The position numbers were made by a program, and so were the translations under genes. A stretch of 51,843 bases of DNA from Ophiocordyceps camponoti-saundersi (nom. inval.). Taxonomy: Eukaryota; Ascomycota; Sordariomycetes; Hypocreales; Ophiocordycipitaceae. The DNA lies in the NCBI GenBank assembly GCA_003339415.1, contig PDHQ01000247.1, positions 1-51,843 of the forward strand, given 5' to 3'. The notes below the pieces were generated by a model. That model was not told the origin of the DNA. It made no database searches and worked only from the letters and a program-made list of their open reading frames with translations. Shown here one piece after another: positions 11,501-21,989 of this stretch (positions are counted from its first letter, which is position 1; each line of letters opens with the position of its first letter).

Positions 11501-14480
11501 ACGTAATTATAATATTAATATATTTCGGTAGGTTTTTATATTTTTTAAGCGATTTCGGCTTATCGAGGTAAGGCGGGAAGTTAGAAGAAAATAAAGTAAG
11601 CTTAGAATATCTTATACGTAGTTAGTTTTCGGAGTCCTCTTATTATACTTTTTAGTCCTAGTAGAGAAAGTTTATTATAAACTTCTTATTTAAAGGTAAT
11701 ATATCGCGTCCCGTTTATATTTAGACTTAACGTATATATTCTTCTAGCGGCTGCCTAATTTTCTATTATTTTATTAATCGATAAGGGGGAAAGCGCGATA
11801 AAAACCTTAAGATATTTCTAAAAGCGGTCTAAATCTTATTTAATATTATTATATCTTTTAAGTAGCGGAGGGTATTAGTCTTTTTTTTATTTAAATAAAG
11901 ATTAAGTAAGGGAACTTAGGATTTAGCTTTAAGGTAATAAATAAGTATAGCTTTATAAGCTTTAAATACTATCTTAAGATATTATAATTATTCTAATCTT
12001 AAAGCTTTAGCTAGGCTTAGTAAGTTTTCGCTCGTAAAAGTAATAATATAAAATATAATAGTAATATATATAATAAGTAACTAGATAATTTTTATATAAA
12101 GTTCGTAAGCTTAGGTAAGGAGGTAACTTTAAGTAAAAGCGGATAAAAGGGAAAGGGTAAGGTTTTAGTAAAGGAGCTTAATATATATAATTTATAAATA
12201 AAGTTTCTATTATAGCCGCTAATAAATTTAAATACCTAAGAGTCTTATCTCGGAAATAAGGTAAATTTAGTAATCCCTTAATCGGACTAAGTTTATTTTC
12301 GGAATATATTTCTAAGAAAAATATATAAGCTTACTTTTCTCTAGCTTAAATTTTATATTATAATCGCGCGCTTATTATTCGTATATTACCTATATAGCTT
12401 AAAGCTATCTTATAATTATCTTAAAATTAAGCTTAATACTAAAAAAGTTTATATTATTTACGAAACTAATTACTTATATTCTTTCCTTATATATTAGCTA
12501 ATTATAAAGCGGGGCTATATATAAGATAAATAGGATAATAGAGAGCGGTAAATTTTAAGGAACTTTAATCTTAATTTAATACGGTTCCGAGATCTTATTA
12601 TTAAAGCGAAGTTAGGAGGTATAATCTTATAAGTAGCTACTAAAGAAAGCTAGGATTTAGTTTAAGAATCCTAAATACTTAAATTTAGCGATAAGTTTAT
12701 TATAATATATAATATTAAACGCTCCCTTAATATTAAGTTATAAGAAAAACGCTACTTTTTTCTTAGCTTAGGTAGCTTAAATAAGCTTAGTAATTATAAG
12801 GATAGCTAGCTTTATAAACTAGTTCCGCTTATTACTTATTTAGCTTTTAGGGAGAAGTTAATATAATTCCGTAGCCTCGGTAATTTATTATCTTACTATA
12901 ATTTTTAGAATTTTACCTAAGTAATATAGTAAAAATATAAGCTTATAAGTACCTATTTCTTAATAAGCCTCCGGTTTTTTTCTAAATTTACGTAAAATAA
13001 TTATAATAGCGGACTATAGCTAGGGCGGGAAGTAACTAAATTATATATATACTTAGAAAATTATAGCTAGCTAAGTAATAAAAATAAAGTAATATATCTT
13101 AAGAAATCTAGCGGGAATATTATTTACTTTAGCTACCTTTTAGGAGGTTATTAACTTAAGTATTATAAAAATATTAGTTTAAGTAATCTTAATATTAACG
13201 GAGAACTTAAGCTTAGATAGTTTAATATCGGTTAGGAGTACGCTATAAAGCTAAGGAAAAAACCGATTAGCTAAAATATTAGCTTTAGCTATATAGTAAT
13301 TAGCTTAAGATTTATCGATTATTTTTAGCGTAAAAAGATAAACTAAATCTTAAGGGAGATTACTCTAAATATAAGCTTAATACTTAATATACTAAAACTT
13401 AAAAAGTAAGCTAATAATAATATAAAGGAAAGATCGCTAATAAGTATATCTTATTAAGTTTATAGCTATCTTTTAGGTAAAAACTATCTTCTAAAACTAT
13501 TACTAAAAGGAGTCCGAAAGAAAAGACTTATATTTACGCCGGGCCCGCTTAGCTACTTAAGTAGCTAAAGCTATAGCTAGGGTAAACTACGCTACTTTAC
13601 GAAAATAGAAAAAGGCGATAAACGGCACTATCTAGTTAATAATAAATTATAGTTTTTAGTAAAGTTAGTTAAGGGCGTTATTAATCTTTATTAAGTTAAT
13701 AAGAGGGGAAAGTAAAAGGGTAATCTTAGCTAAGAACTTATAGTAAACTAGGTCCGAGTTTATATATTTTTATTATAAGCGCGATATACGCGCTATTATA
13801 AGTATAAGGATACTAATTATAAGAGACTAAGGGATATAGTTAGATTTAGTAAAGTTAAGGTTTAGACTAATATAATATATATATAAGTCCGCTATAGCCT
13901 AAACTAAGTTTAGTATATTATCTTTATATTTATAGAAAATTCGAGTATATTCTCCTTTTAAGGTAAAGAGTTAAAATTATAGCTTAGTTATCTTATAAAT
14001 TAGCTAATTTAAGTTATTAGAAAGCCTCTTATAATAGTCTTAAAGTAAGTAATATAAGTTAAAGTTACTAACTAGGACGCGGTTAGGGTTTAGGGGAAGG
14101 TTTTAAAAAATTAAAAAGCTATTATTACGGGGAGTATTAAGGGGAGAGTAGATAGAAATAAACTAAAGTCCGGAACGAAAAATAATACCCGTTTAGTCCT
14201 CCCTTATTTCTAAGAACTAAGTAAATATATTATATCTTTTATAAATATAAACTAAAATATAGCCGCTGCTATAAACGAGGCGGTAAGGCGAAGTCCTAAG
14301 CGGAGGAGGCTTAGCGCTAAAATAGCTAATAGTTTCCTAGAGAGTAATAATATTATAATCTAATTTATTATTAAGTACTAACTTAGCTAGCTTAGTACGC
14401 TTATTTATATTCTAAGAAAGGACTTTTATAAATATAAAGAAATAGTTATAATAATATTAGTTTCTTCGCTATAATTTCTT
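11500..14480 (-). pseudogene. LINE-A ORF2 relic: endonuclease and reverse transcriptase
   Basis: The minus strand encodes the remains of a LINE ORF2. Near 14325-14365 a block reads NIITL-stop-ETISYF, matching the I-x-LQEP signature of the AP-type endonuclease once TAG is read as Gln; it is followed by a YRLVYSS segment. Further on come a block-A-like LNIKGAFNIIYYNKL near 12720-12760, a PLSIILFILYIAPLY block near 12510-12560 (the QGSPLSP region), and SFVNNINFF at 12450-12470. In the last, the catalytic FVDD has become FVNN through RIP. A thumb segment with IRQPLEEYIRQVQI follows near 11730. The catalytic aspartates and several tryptophans are destroyed, so the gene is inactive. Confidence 0.8.
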
Positions 14481-14829
14481 TATAGCTTAGTTATAGATCT
14501 TATCTAAGTCCGGGCTAAGGCTAGGGTAATTAGTACTTCTACGCTTTCTTAGATAATAAGGTTAAGTTAAACTAAAAATAAAGCTAGTTTATTAATAGTT
14601 TATATAAGTAAGACGCTATCTATATTTTAAGAGAGGGAGGCACTCCGGGCCTATTAGATAAAGCGTTTTATTACCTTAGGGGTATCTTTAATTACTTATA
14701 TCTTAATAGCGGGGCGGCCCCCTTTAAAGCTTAGAGGTTATTTATATTTCCTTTTAGTAATAAACTAGCCCGGGGATATATTATATATAATAATATCCTT
14801 AGTTATTACTAATTTTATTAGTTATAAGA

Positions 14830-15990
14830 TAGACTATAAGCTAAGCTTAGTAAATTTAACTAGTTATCTCTTATAATAAGCTCTCGCTTAATTCTAATAC
14901 TTAATAGCGATAAGGTAAAGCTTAAACTATATAAGATAGTCCTTACTATAAGAGATATAATAAAATAAGTATCCTCCGATTTTAATATAGTAATTATCCT
15001 TATTTTTATAATTAGTTACTTTATATTTATTATAAAGCTTAGGGTATTTATATATTTTAGCGATATACTTAAAATAATAATAATTATAATATTACTAAGG
15101 GCGGACTATATCTAAAAATAGCTTCGTATAAAAAATCTAAGCGTTAATAGCTAGCTTATTATTATAAAGTTTATTAATATTAACTAGTAATTTAAAGCTA
15201 ATAATAACCGCTATTTTAGTAAATCTAAGCTAAGGCTTAAGCGCTCGTAAATAAGCTATAAGTATTTTATTAACTTATACTATCTTATTAAAAAGGTTAT
15301 CGCGTTTCTTAATAGTAAGGTTTAAAGAAAGTCCCTTAGTAATAATATTATAAATCTTATCTGCGATAGTTACCTTATCGCTAAAAATAAGCGTAACTTA
15401 GCTTAAGTCCTAAGTAAAGGTAGCTATATCTTTATCGAAAATAAGTCTAATATCCTTACTATTAAGGCGGCGTATAGCTAAATATAAGTTAAAGCGAATA
15501 GCGGTATTAATAGCTTATATAATATTATATACTATCCTATTTATAATATTATCTATTATATCTGCTAAGCGAATAATAATTTCTTTCTTATAATATAAAG
15601 GAAGCTTTTTTTCTAAATTATATAATAAAGTTAGAGCTAATATAACCTATACTTATATTTAATATTCTCCTTATTTCGTTATCTCTAAATATAATAATTT
15701 ACGAAAGGTAGTAATAATAATATTTTTAATTTCCTTATATATAATATAATTAGTTTAAATCCGGATTTAGTCTAATTTAAGTTCTCTATAAGCTATTATT
15801 ATAGCCTAAGCCGCGCGGAATATATTAGCTAATATAATACCTAATAGTTAATAATATAATTTTTTTTTATTTTTATTAACTAAAACTTATAATAGTTTTT
15901 AATTATATTTAATATATTTTCTATTAGAGTTAGTATTTCTAAACTAGTATATAGATAAATCTAACCTATATTTAGAGCGCGTTATAGCCT
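14830..15990 (-). pseudogene. LINE-A ORF1 relic: Gag-like protein with zinc knuckles
   Basis: Minus-strand frame of roughly 380 codons, readable with RIP stops taken as Gln/Trp. The middle reads IIIRLADIIDNIINR and VTIADKIYNIITKGLSLNL, in the style of Tad1-type ORF1 proteins. The C-terminal third holds eroded CCHC knuckles: QQYYNYYYFKYIAKIYKYP near 15040-15100 and LYNKYKVTNYKNKDNYYI near 14985-15035. The cysteines have turned to tyrosine and the histidines partly to tyrosine (TGC to TAC, CAC to TAC). The protein would have bound RNA in the LINE particle. The N-terminal boundary is a guess, as no ATG survives. Confidence 0.75.
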
Positions 15991-16167
15991 TAGTTCCTTT
16001 ACGAAAATTTCTTCCTCCTCCGCCGCGGTTATAACTACCCCCGGCCGGAACTCGGCTAGGTATAGCTTTACTCTAAATTAAACGGCGAATCCGACGCCGC
16101 TAATATCTTACTTTTTTCTTTTAGATCGCGCCTTATACTAGGCGCGTATTAGAGCGGCTATACTATT

Positions 16168-16180
16168 ACTAGTAATATTA
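16168..16180. repeat. right target-site duplication of LINE-A
   Basis: Exact copy of 8859-8871, after which LINE-F2 resumes. Confidence 0.85.
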
Positions 16181-16778
16181 AACTTAACTTATTCTTCTAA
16201 GCTTATAAAGTGCTTAGGGTAATCTTAAGGCAGTACTCTTATAATAGCGGCGATAAAATAATTCTATATATTTTCCTTAACTATACTTATATATAGTAAT
16301 AAGCCTTTACTTAACGCTAATAAGAGACTAATATAAAATTAGTAAAACCTTATTATAATATTTAATAATTCTTACTTTACTATATAGCTTATAAAATAAT
16401 TCCTCTTACTAAGGAGGCTATACTAATTTAACTTTATTTTATTACTTTATAAAGAAAAGAAAAAGGGAAGGGTAAGCTTTAGCCTTAATATAAATATATA
16501 ATAGTTACTATATAGTAATAAACTTTATCTCTTATTTTACTAATTACTTACCTAGCCCTAAATTTAAATTATTTAAACTATATATAAAAACTTAATTTAA
16601 CTATATAAAGCGGAAGTATATTTATAACTATTATAGCTATAGCTATAATTATAGCCACGATTATAATTATAATTATAATTATAAGCTTAATTAAAAGTAA
16701 GCGTTTTTAACTTTAGCCTTTCCTTATTTATAAACTCTTTACTAAATATAATATAATTACTAACTAATATTATATAGT
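16181..16778 (+). mobile_element. LINE-F2, segment 2 of 3 (plus)
   Basis: Aligns with the reverse complement of LINE-F1 at about 2560-1970, including the block around CTTAACTATA near 16280 and TAATATAATTACTAACTAATATT near 16750. It is interrupted at 16778 by the SINE pair. The coding frame is not readable with confidence on either strand. Confidence 0.7.
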
Positions 16779-16795
16779 TTTTATTATTAGATATA

Positions 16796-17395
16796 TATAT
16801 ATATATTATATTACTCTAATAACCTATATAGGTATCTAGGTATATAATCGTTTAATAGAGAGGAAAAACCGGAGTGCCTAGGGGAAAACCCCTTACTTAA
16901 TATATTCGGCTAGCTTATAAGCTAATTACGTTATATCGGAAAGCTTAATCGTTATAAGAAATATCTAAAATTACGCCGGTCCTAAGCGAGAGGTACCTAT
17001 ACTTCTTATCGTATATCTTATCTAAGTTCTAAGTAATTCTAATATATATATCGGCAAATACCGTAGCGAAGATATATTATTTCGTAATCGTACTTTATTA
17101 CCGGATTATAGTTACTATTAAAGGGGACTTATTCTTTTAATAACTTACGTTATCTAACTATACCCTTACCCCGCGCCCTACCTTACCTAAGCCTCGGCTA
17201 GGTTACTACTCTTACTAAGGGAGGGAAGGAGCCTAGTAGGGTTACTACTCCTACTAGGGTTATGCTAAGGTCGGACCGTACCCCGGCTATATAGTTAGGG
17301 TGAAAAATACTTATACCCTCCGCTAGATTCGAACCGACTACCTCTTTTATAGGAGACTAATATTTCTAAACGCTTAACTACTACGCTAAGAGGGT
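16796..17395 (-). mobile_element. SINE copy a, tRNA-like head and LINE-A-type tail (minus)
   Basis: A ~600-bp unit that starts, on the minus strand, with a tRNA-like head (17395-17315) and ends in a TA-repeat tail at the left. Its last ~115 bp (16796-16910) match the 3' end of LINE-A: the AAGGGGTTTTCCCC and CCGGTTTTTCC blocks, then TAGATACCTATATAGG before the tail. A unit with a pol III-type head, no ORF and a 3' end borrowed from a local LINE is by definition SINE-like. The body carries RIP changes but keeps some TG/CA in GC-rich stretches. Copy b lies directly next to it in the same orientation. Confidence 0.78.
17315..17395 (-). other. tRNA-like head of SINE copy a
   Basis: 81 nt on the minus strand. 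ACCCTCT at the 5' end can pair with GGAGGGT at the 3' end. A box-A-like stretch TAGCGTAGTAGTTAAGCG follows the acceptor arm, and a box B, GGTTCGAATCT (17335-17325), sits in a T-arm with GTCGG/CTAGC. The anticodon arm is too short and poorly paired, so this is not a working tRNA gene but a tRNA-derived pol III promoter region. Confidence 0.75.
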
Positions 17396-17400
17396 ATTAG

Positions 17401-18006
17401 ATATATATATATATTATATTACTTTAGTAACTTATATAAGTATCTAAGTATATAATTATTTAATAAAAAGGAAAAACCGGAGTGCTTTAGGGGAAAACCC
17501 TTTACTTAATATATTTAGCTAGCTTATAAGCTAATTATATTATATCGGAAAGCTTAATTATTATAGGAAATATCCGAAGTTACGCTAGTTTTAAGCGAAA
17601 GGTACTTATATTTCTTATCGTATATCTTATCTAAGTTCTAAGTAATTCTAATATATATATTAATAAATATTATAGCGAAGATATATTATTTTATAATTAT
17701 ATTTTATTATTAGATTATAATCGCTATTAAAGGGGACCTATTCCTTTAATAACCTACGTTATCTAACTATACTTTTACCCTACGCCTTACCTTACCTAAG
17801 CCTCGGCTAGGTTACTACTCTTACCGAGAGAGGGAAGGAGCCCGGCAGGGTTACTACTCCTGCTAGGGTTATGCCGAGGTCGGACCGTACCCCGGCTATA
17901 TAGTTAGGGTAAAAAATACCCGTGCCCTCCGCCGGATTCGAACTAACTGCCTCTCTTATAAGAGACTAATATTTTTAAACGCTTAACTACTGCGCTAGGA
18001 GGGCTT
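17401..18006 (-). mobile_element. SINE copy b (minus)
   Basis: Second ~605-bp SINE unit in tandem with copy a, similar along its whole length with mostly C/T differences. The pair 16796-18006 sits in LINE-F2 between matching 17-bp words, TTTTATTATTAGATATA, at 16779-16795 and 18007-18023. A shortened form (ATTAGATATA) also lies at the internal junction 17396-17405. This fits either a dimeric SINE inserted once or a second SINE entering the tail/target of the first. Copy b keeps the better box A and 3' acceptor half. Confidence 0.78.
17924..18005 (-). other. tRNA-like head of SINE copy b
   Basis: 82 nt on the minus strand. GCCCTCT pairs with GGAGGGC (one G-T). Box A is TAGCGCAGTAGTTAAGCG and box B AGTTCGAATCC (17944-17934). 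Between the arms is a TCTCTTATAAGAGA hairpin in place of a normal anticodon/variable region. The source tRNA cannot be named from this alone. Confidence 0.75.
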
Positions 18007-18023
18007 TTATTATTAGATATATT

Positions 18024-19499
18024 ATTAATAAAATTATTTTAAATAAAGCTAATAATTTTTTTTAATAATAGCGGTAAAGTTATAGCATAAAAGCTAATAG
18101 CTTTATCCTTAATAATAAGAGTAATTTTAATAATTAAGGTAATAGTAAGAATAGCTTTTATTTTAAGCTTATTAAGCATATTAGCCTTTAACTTAAACTT
18201 AATAAGGATTAGGGCGGTATTAGTATTAAATATAAGGGGCAAAGTATAAAAAATAGAAGGATAGTTATAAGAAAATAAGCTTCCTTATAAACTCGCTTTA
18301 TTTTTAATAGTGCGATAAATATAATATAACTTTTTATTTAGTTACTAAAAAAAGTTAACTGCTTATATATAAAAAATATATTACTTTTATATTTACGCTA
18401 ATATAGCTATAATAATATAGTTAATATTAGTTAAACTTTTAGTTATATTAGTAATAAGATTATTTTTACTAGCGGGGAATAATAAGCTAAAGTATAAAAT
18501 ATAGCCGGCCGCTGCTTAAATAACTTAATTAATATAGGAGCTATTATAATATATAATAGCGCAAGTCTCCTTAATATATTAAATAGTATTTTTTTACTAC
18601 CTTTATTAATATAAGACTTATTATAAATATTATATAACTTTAGTTTTAACTTACTATTTAAAAGTTATAATTAAAGCCTAGCTAATAAGCTACCTTTATT
18701 ATAATATAAATAGCTTTAGCTATAATAAGATTTTTAATTAGCTAATACTTAATATAATTATTTATATACTTAATATAAGATATATTAAGCTAGTTTACCT
18801 TAATTATTAGTAAAAATAAACGCAGGCTAAGGCTAGATGTTTATTTTATTATATTTAATAAAGGTTACTAAAGCTTATAAGTATATTAATATATTTAGTA
18901 TAAGATATATCTTTAAAGTAATCTTATATAATAAGTATTTTATTCTAATATAAGTTAGCTATAAACTATATATAAGCTTATAAGGACTATCTATATAAAT
19001 AAAATTATTAAAAGTATTAATTAGATAATAGCCTGCTTATATTAGGAAGAGCGACCCCCTTTCCTTATATATTTTTAAGCTTTAAGTTATTAATTTATAA
19101 GATTAACTTTTTAATTAAGAAAGCTTTCTAATTAGAAAGGCTTAGAAAAGAGGTATATACCTAAGTATATACCGCGCGCTTAAGGGGTATATAGCTATAT
19201 ACTAGTAAGTTAAAAAGTATATATTAAAGGTTTTATAAAGGTATATACTAGTATATACGGATAATATATACCGCTATTATCTTTATTTTTCCTATATCTT
19301 TTCTTATATAATATAATATTACTATAGCTATTAGCCGCTTTTTTATACGCGCTATATACTTAGCCTAGCTTTATGCCGGCCGCGGTCCTATTATACTATA
19401 AAGAGTTTTACTTTTTTTAAAAGGGTTTTTCCTACCTAACTTACTATCGAGGTTCTAGCAGCTCTTATAGCTACTAAAGTATTCTAATAATAATAAAAT
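18024..19499 (+). mobile_element. LINE-F2, segment 3 of 3 with 3' end (plus)
   Basis: Aligns with the reverse complement of LINE-F1 from about 1920 to 770. It covers the last part of the element, the 3' UTR with the conserved motif pair (19403-19436: AGAGTTTTAC then GGGTTTTTCCTACC) and a TAA-repeat tail (about 19484-19497). Sequence of the ORF1-only element resumes directly after the tail, so LINE-F2 inserted into such an element; its left target-site copy is lost. A minus-strand open frame at 18039-18242 is only the antisense of this relic. Confidence 0.8.
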
Positions 19500-19947
19500 T
19501 AATAAAGGTTATATTTTTATTATAAAAAAGGTGCTAGCGTAAGCTTAATAATAAAGTAATAAGGAAGTCTTTTAAAAAAAGATTAAGTTTTTAAATAAAG
19601 TTTTAATAATATAATTATACGTAAAAAGATATTATTTAAAAACTTAATAAAGTTTCTTAATAATTATTATTAATAATATAATAAATATAAACCGGATTTA
19701 TAATAAAAGAATAATAATATAAGCGGAGATTTTTCACGCTAAACTATATATATTAAATTTCTAACCTTAGTAATATTTTAAATATTATTAATTTAAATAT
19801 ATTACTAAATATTTTATAATAATATTATAATATAATAAATATTTTACCGCTTTTTATATAAGGGGTAAATTCGCTTATTTTATAGCTTATAGGAAAAAAC
19901 TATATTATTACCCTTTTTATTAAAGGTTTTATTTTAAGTAAAATTAT
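19500..19947 (+). mobile_element. fragment of the ORF1-only retroelement (plus)
   Basis: Aligns with 47500-47960 of the complete copy at 46750-48632. It spans part of ORF1 including the zinc-knuckle region (about 19760-19850), all Cys codons lost to RIP. It is cut on the left by LINE-F2 and on the right by hAT copy 2 at about 19948. Confidence 0.7.
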
Positions 19948-20154
19948 TAAGGACTTTTTTAGGAACTTTAAAGCCCTTCGAAAAAAGGAAAAAAAAGGAA
20001 AAAATAGCTATTTCTTAATATAATATAAAGGAATTTAAATTAGGCCCGGATAAGAACTCGAAGATTTATATTTTATAGCACGGCTTATTTACTTAATAGC
20101 TTCTTTTAATCTAGGAAAATAAAGAACGAAAAGTAAAAGCTATTTATATTATAT
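19948..20154 (+). mobile_element. hAT transposon copy 2, left part (plus)
   Basis: Matches the reverse complement of 4772-4520. It contains a TCGAAAAAAGG block and a Pu-rich run, with no ORF. It is joined to the rest of the hAT at 27735 once Gypsy-1 and one copy of its TATAT target duplication are removed. Confidence 0.7.
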
Positions 20155-20454
20155 TATTAAGGTCTAGCCCTTATATTATATTCGGGTTATAAACCTAAAC
20201 GTTAGACTTATAGATTAGCCTTACGATTAAACGATAAGGCTGCCGCTATCTAGCTTAGAGGCTTATAGCGGAAGGATTAAATAGAACGGAACGGGAAAGA
20301 TAGTTAAACAGGAAGGCAAATAGGCTCTAAAGGAAAGAGCGGTATATATAGCTATTTAGCACGCTAGAATACGGCTTCCTTAGAAGCTCTTTATATATAA
20401 TTATTATTATATATAGCTTAGTAAATAAGTATCCCTTTAACTAATCCCTTAATA
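20155..20454 (+). repeat. Gypsy-1 5' LTR
   Basis: 300 bp, same length as the 3' LTR and nearly identical to it, differing at scattered C/T and G/A sites. It keeps several non-RIPed CA/TG in GC-flanked context, such as GGCTGCCGC near 20239. It is preceded by TATAT. Confidence 0.93.
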
Positions 20455-20699
20455 GAATTATATATCTATTTTCTTATAAACTTTTACCCTTATTTTTAAC
20501 GTTAATAAATTAATTAGATTAGATTAGATCGGAATAGCTAATTTATAAGACTAGATAGAAAAGCTTTAGTAATCTTAAGCTAGCCTTAGCAGATATTAAT
20601 AACCCTTATAGTAAAAGCTATAAGTTTAGTAATTAGAATAATAAATATAAGTAATATAATATATAATAAAAGATAGGGAGGAACGTTATTAGTAAATAT

Positions 20700-21830
20700 T
20701 AAAATACGTAAAATAGTATTTTAAAAAATAAGCTAACGCCTTTTTCGCGGATAAGGAAGCGGAGTAAAAGGCTATACTATAAGAGGCGTAATCTACTATC
20801 TAATAATAAGCTATAACTTTCCTCGTAACGAAGGAAGCGGAATACGCTTAGTAACTTATAGCTATACGTATAGACGCCTTTAAGGAAATACTATAAACGG
20901 ACTTAGTTAAACTAACCTTCGCTAAAGCTACGCTTAATTAAGCTTAGATCGATATAGCCCTTATAAAGTAAAAAGAACCTTAGCTTAAATAAAATAGATT
21001 ACTAGATTCTTTCTATTTCTTTATAAGTTAACTAATCTATTAGTATAATATTAACGAACTTTAAAGTAAAGCTAAAAATACGGATTATATCTAAGTATAA
21101 ATTCTAAACTATCTTCCTAAGGATAAAATATAGAAAGTATTAGCCTTTTAATAATTTAGTAGCTTTAGTAGGAAGAGGCGCCCGAAAAACTTCTTTAATT
21201 ACCTCTATTAAACTTTTAGTAATATTTAGGAATAAAAAAGGGCTTAAAATAGGCTCCGGACCTTAGTTTACCGTAATAAGTAGATATTTAGTAACTTTAT
21301 CCTTAAATTCGAGGAGGTCTTAGTAACCGTTACTAAATCTATAAGTTAGGATAATTCCGTAAAACTAACTTAGCTACGCGAGGCTCTCTCCCTAATATTT
21401 TAAAACTTTTTAATTATTATCGATATACCTTATAAGTACTCCCCGTTTATTAATCGCTTATAAGGTTTTACTTAGTCTTTTAAATAGACTTTACGCTTTC
21501 TTAAAGCGGCTAAGAAATACTAACTTAACCTAAATAAATATATAGGAGGCGCTAAGGGCGTTCCTATAAACCTAGGTATAGGAAAAGATATAAATAGGGA
21601 TATCTTAATAAATACGATAAGAGATAAAAAGAAGAAGAAGCTAAAAAGGAAAAATAATAGCTATAATAAGACTTTTACTTAAGTATTATAAAATACCCCT
21701 TAAGCTAAGTAAGTAGAAAAATTAGTATTAGAATAACGTAAAATATTAGGTTTTTATATTAAATATAGAATAAATATATACCTTATATATAACTATAATT
21801 TCTAACCCTTATAAAAGCTATAATAAAAGG
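20700..21830 (+). pseudogene. Gypsy-1 gag relic
   Basis: Plus-strand Gag frame with RIP stops. A capsid-like segment reads FIKYLYQTFSN-type sequence around 21190-21230, followed by a region ending NLNKYIGGAKGVP near 21535. The C-terminus carries one zinc knuckle at 21755-21796: the frame YIKYRINIYLIYNY has tyrosines exactly where a C-x2-C-x4-H-x4-C motif needs cysteines and histidine, consistent with TGC/CAC to TAC/TAT change. The start is uncertain because ATG is lost. Confidence 0.65.
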
Positions 21831-21989
21831 CCTTAGGAGAAACCTATATTAATTATATAGAAATCTTACCCTAAGTTAAGAAATATAACTTTAATAATAA
21901 TTAGGGAAAAGAATAGCTCCGGGATATTATAGCGTCTTAGAGGATAAGGTAATATAGATAGAGGAAAAGAAAGATATCCTCTATTCTAA

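Larger units (their letters stand above)
8872..16167 (-). mobile_element. LINE-A, near full-length non-LTR retrotransposon (minus)
   Basis: A 7.3-kb insertion into LINE-F2, flanked by an exact 13-bp target-site duplication (8859-8871, 16168-16180). On the minus strand the order is ORF1 with zinc knuckles (about 15990-14830), ORF2 with an endonuclease (from about 14480) and a reverse transcriptase (about 13200-11900), about 3 kb of unassigned sequence, then a GC-richer 3' UTR and a TA-repeat tail at 8883-8872. This is the layout of Tad1-type fungal LINEs. Its last ~115 bp recur in the SINEs at 16796-18006. All reading frames are broken by RIP stops, and no complete ORF or ATG start remains. 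Confidence 0.88.

Noticed and set aside
11100..15600. a long unknown plus-strand protein, possibly a tyrosine recombinase or other giant-transposon gene
   Set aside because: The plus-strand frame looked open, but the minus strand has clear LINE ORF1 knuckles, the LQEP-type endonuclease block and FVDD-type RT, so the plus frame is a shadow.
17315..18005. two functional tRNA genes
   Set aside because: Acceptor and T arms and boxes A/B are present, but the anticodon arm is too short and unpaired, and both copies are joined to SINE bodies with LINE-type tails.
18039..18242. 67-codon open frame on the minus strand
   Set aside because: Antisense of the LINE-F2 relic, Ile/Leu/Lys-rich from base composition.
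780..19499. an 18.7-kb element with ~480-bp terminal inverted repeats
   Set aside because: The two inverted blocks are the 3' ends of two LINE-F copies in opposite orientation, each with a poly(TAA)-type tail; the left one has its own target duplication (756-768/4494-4506).
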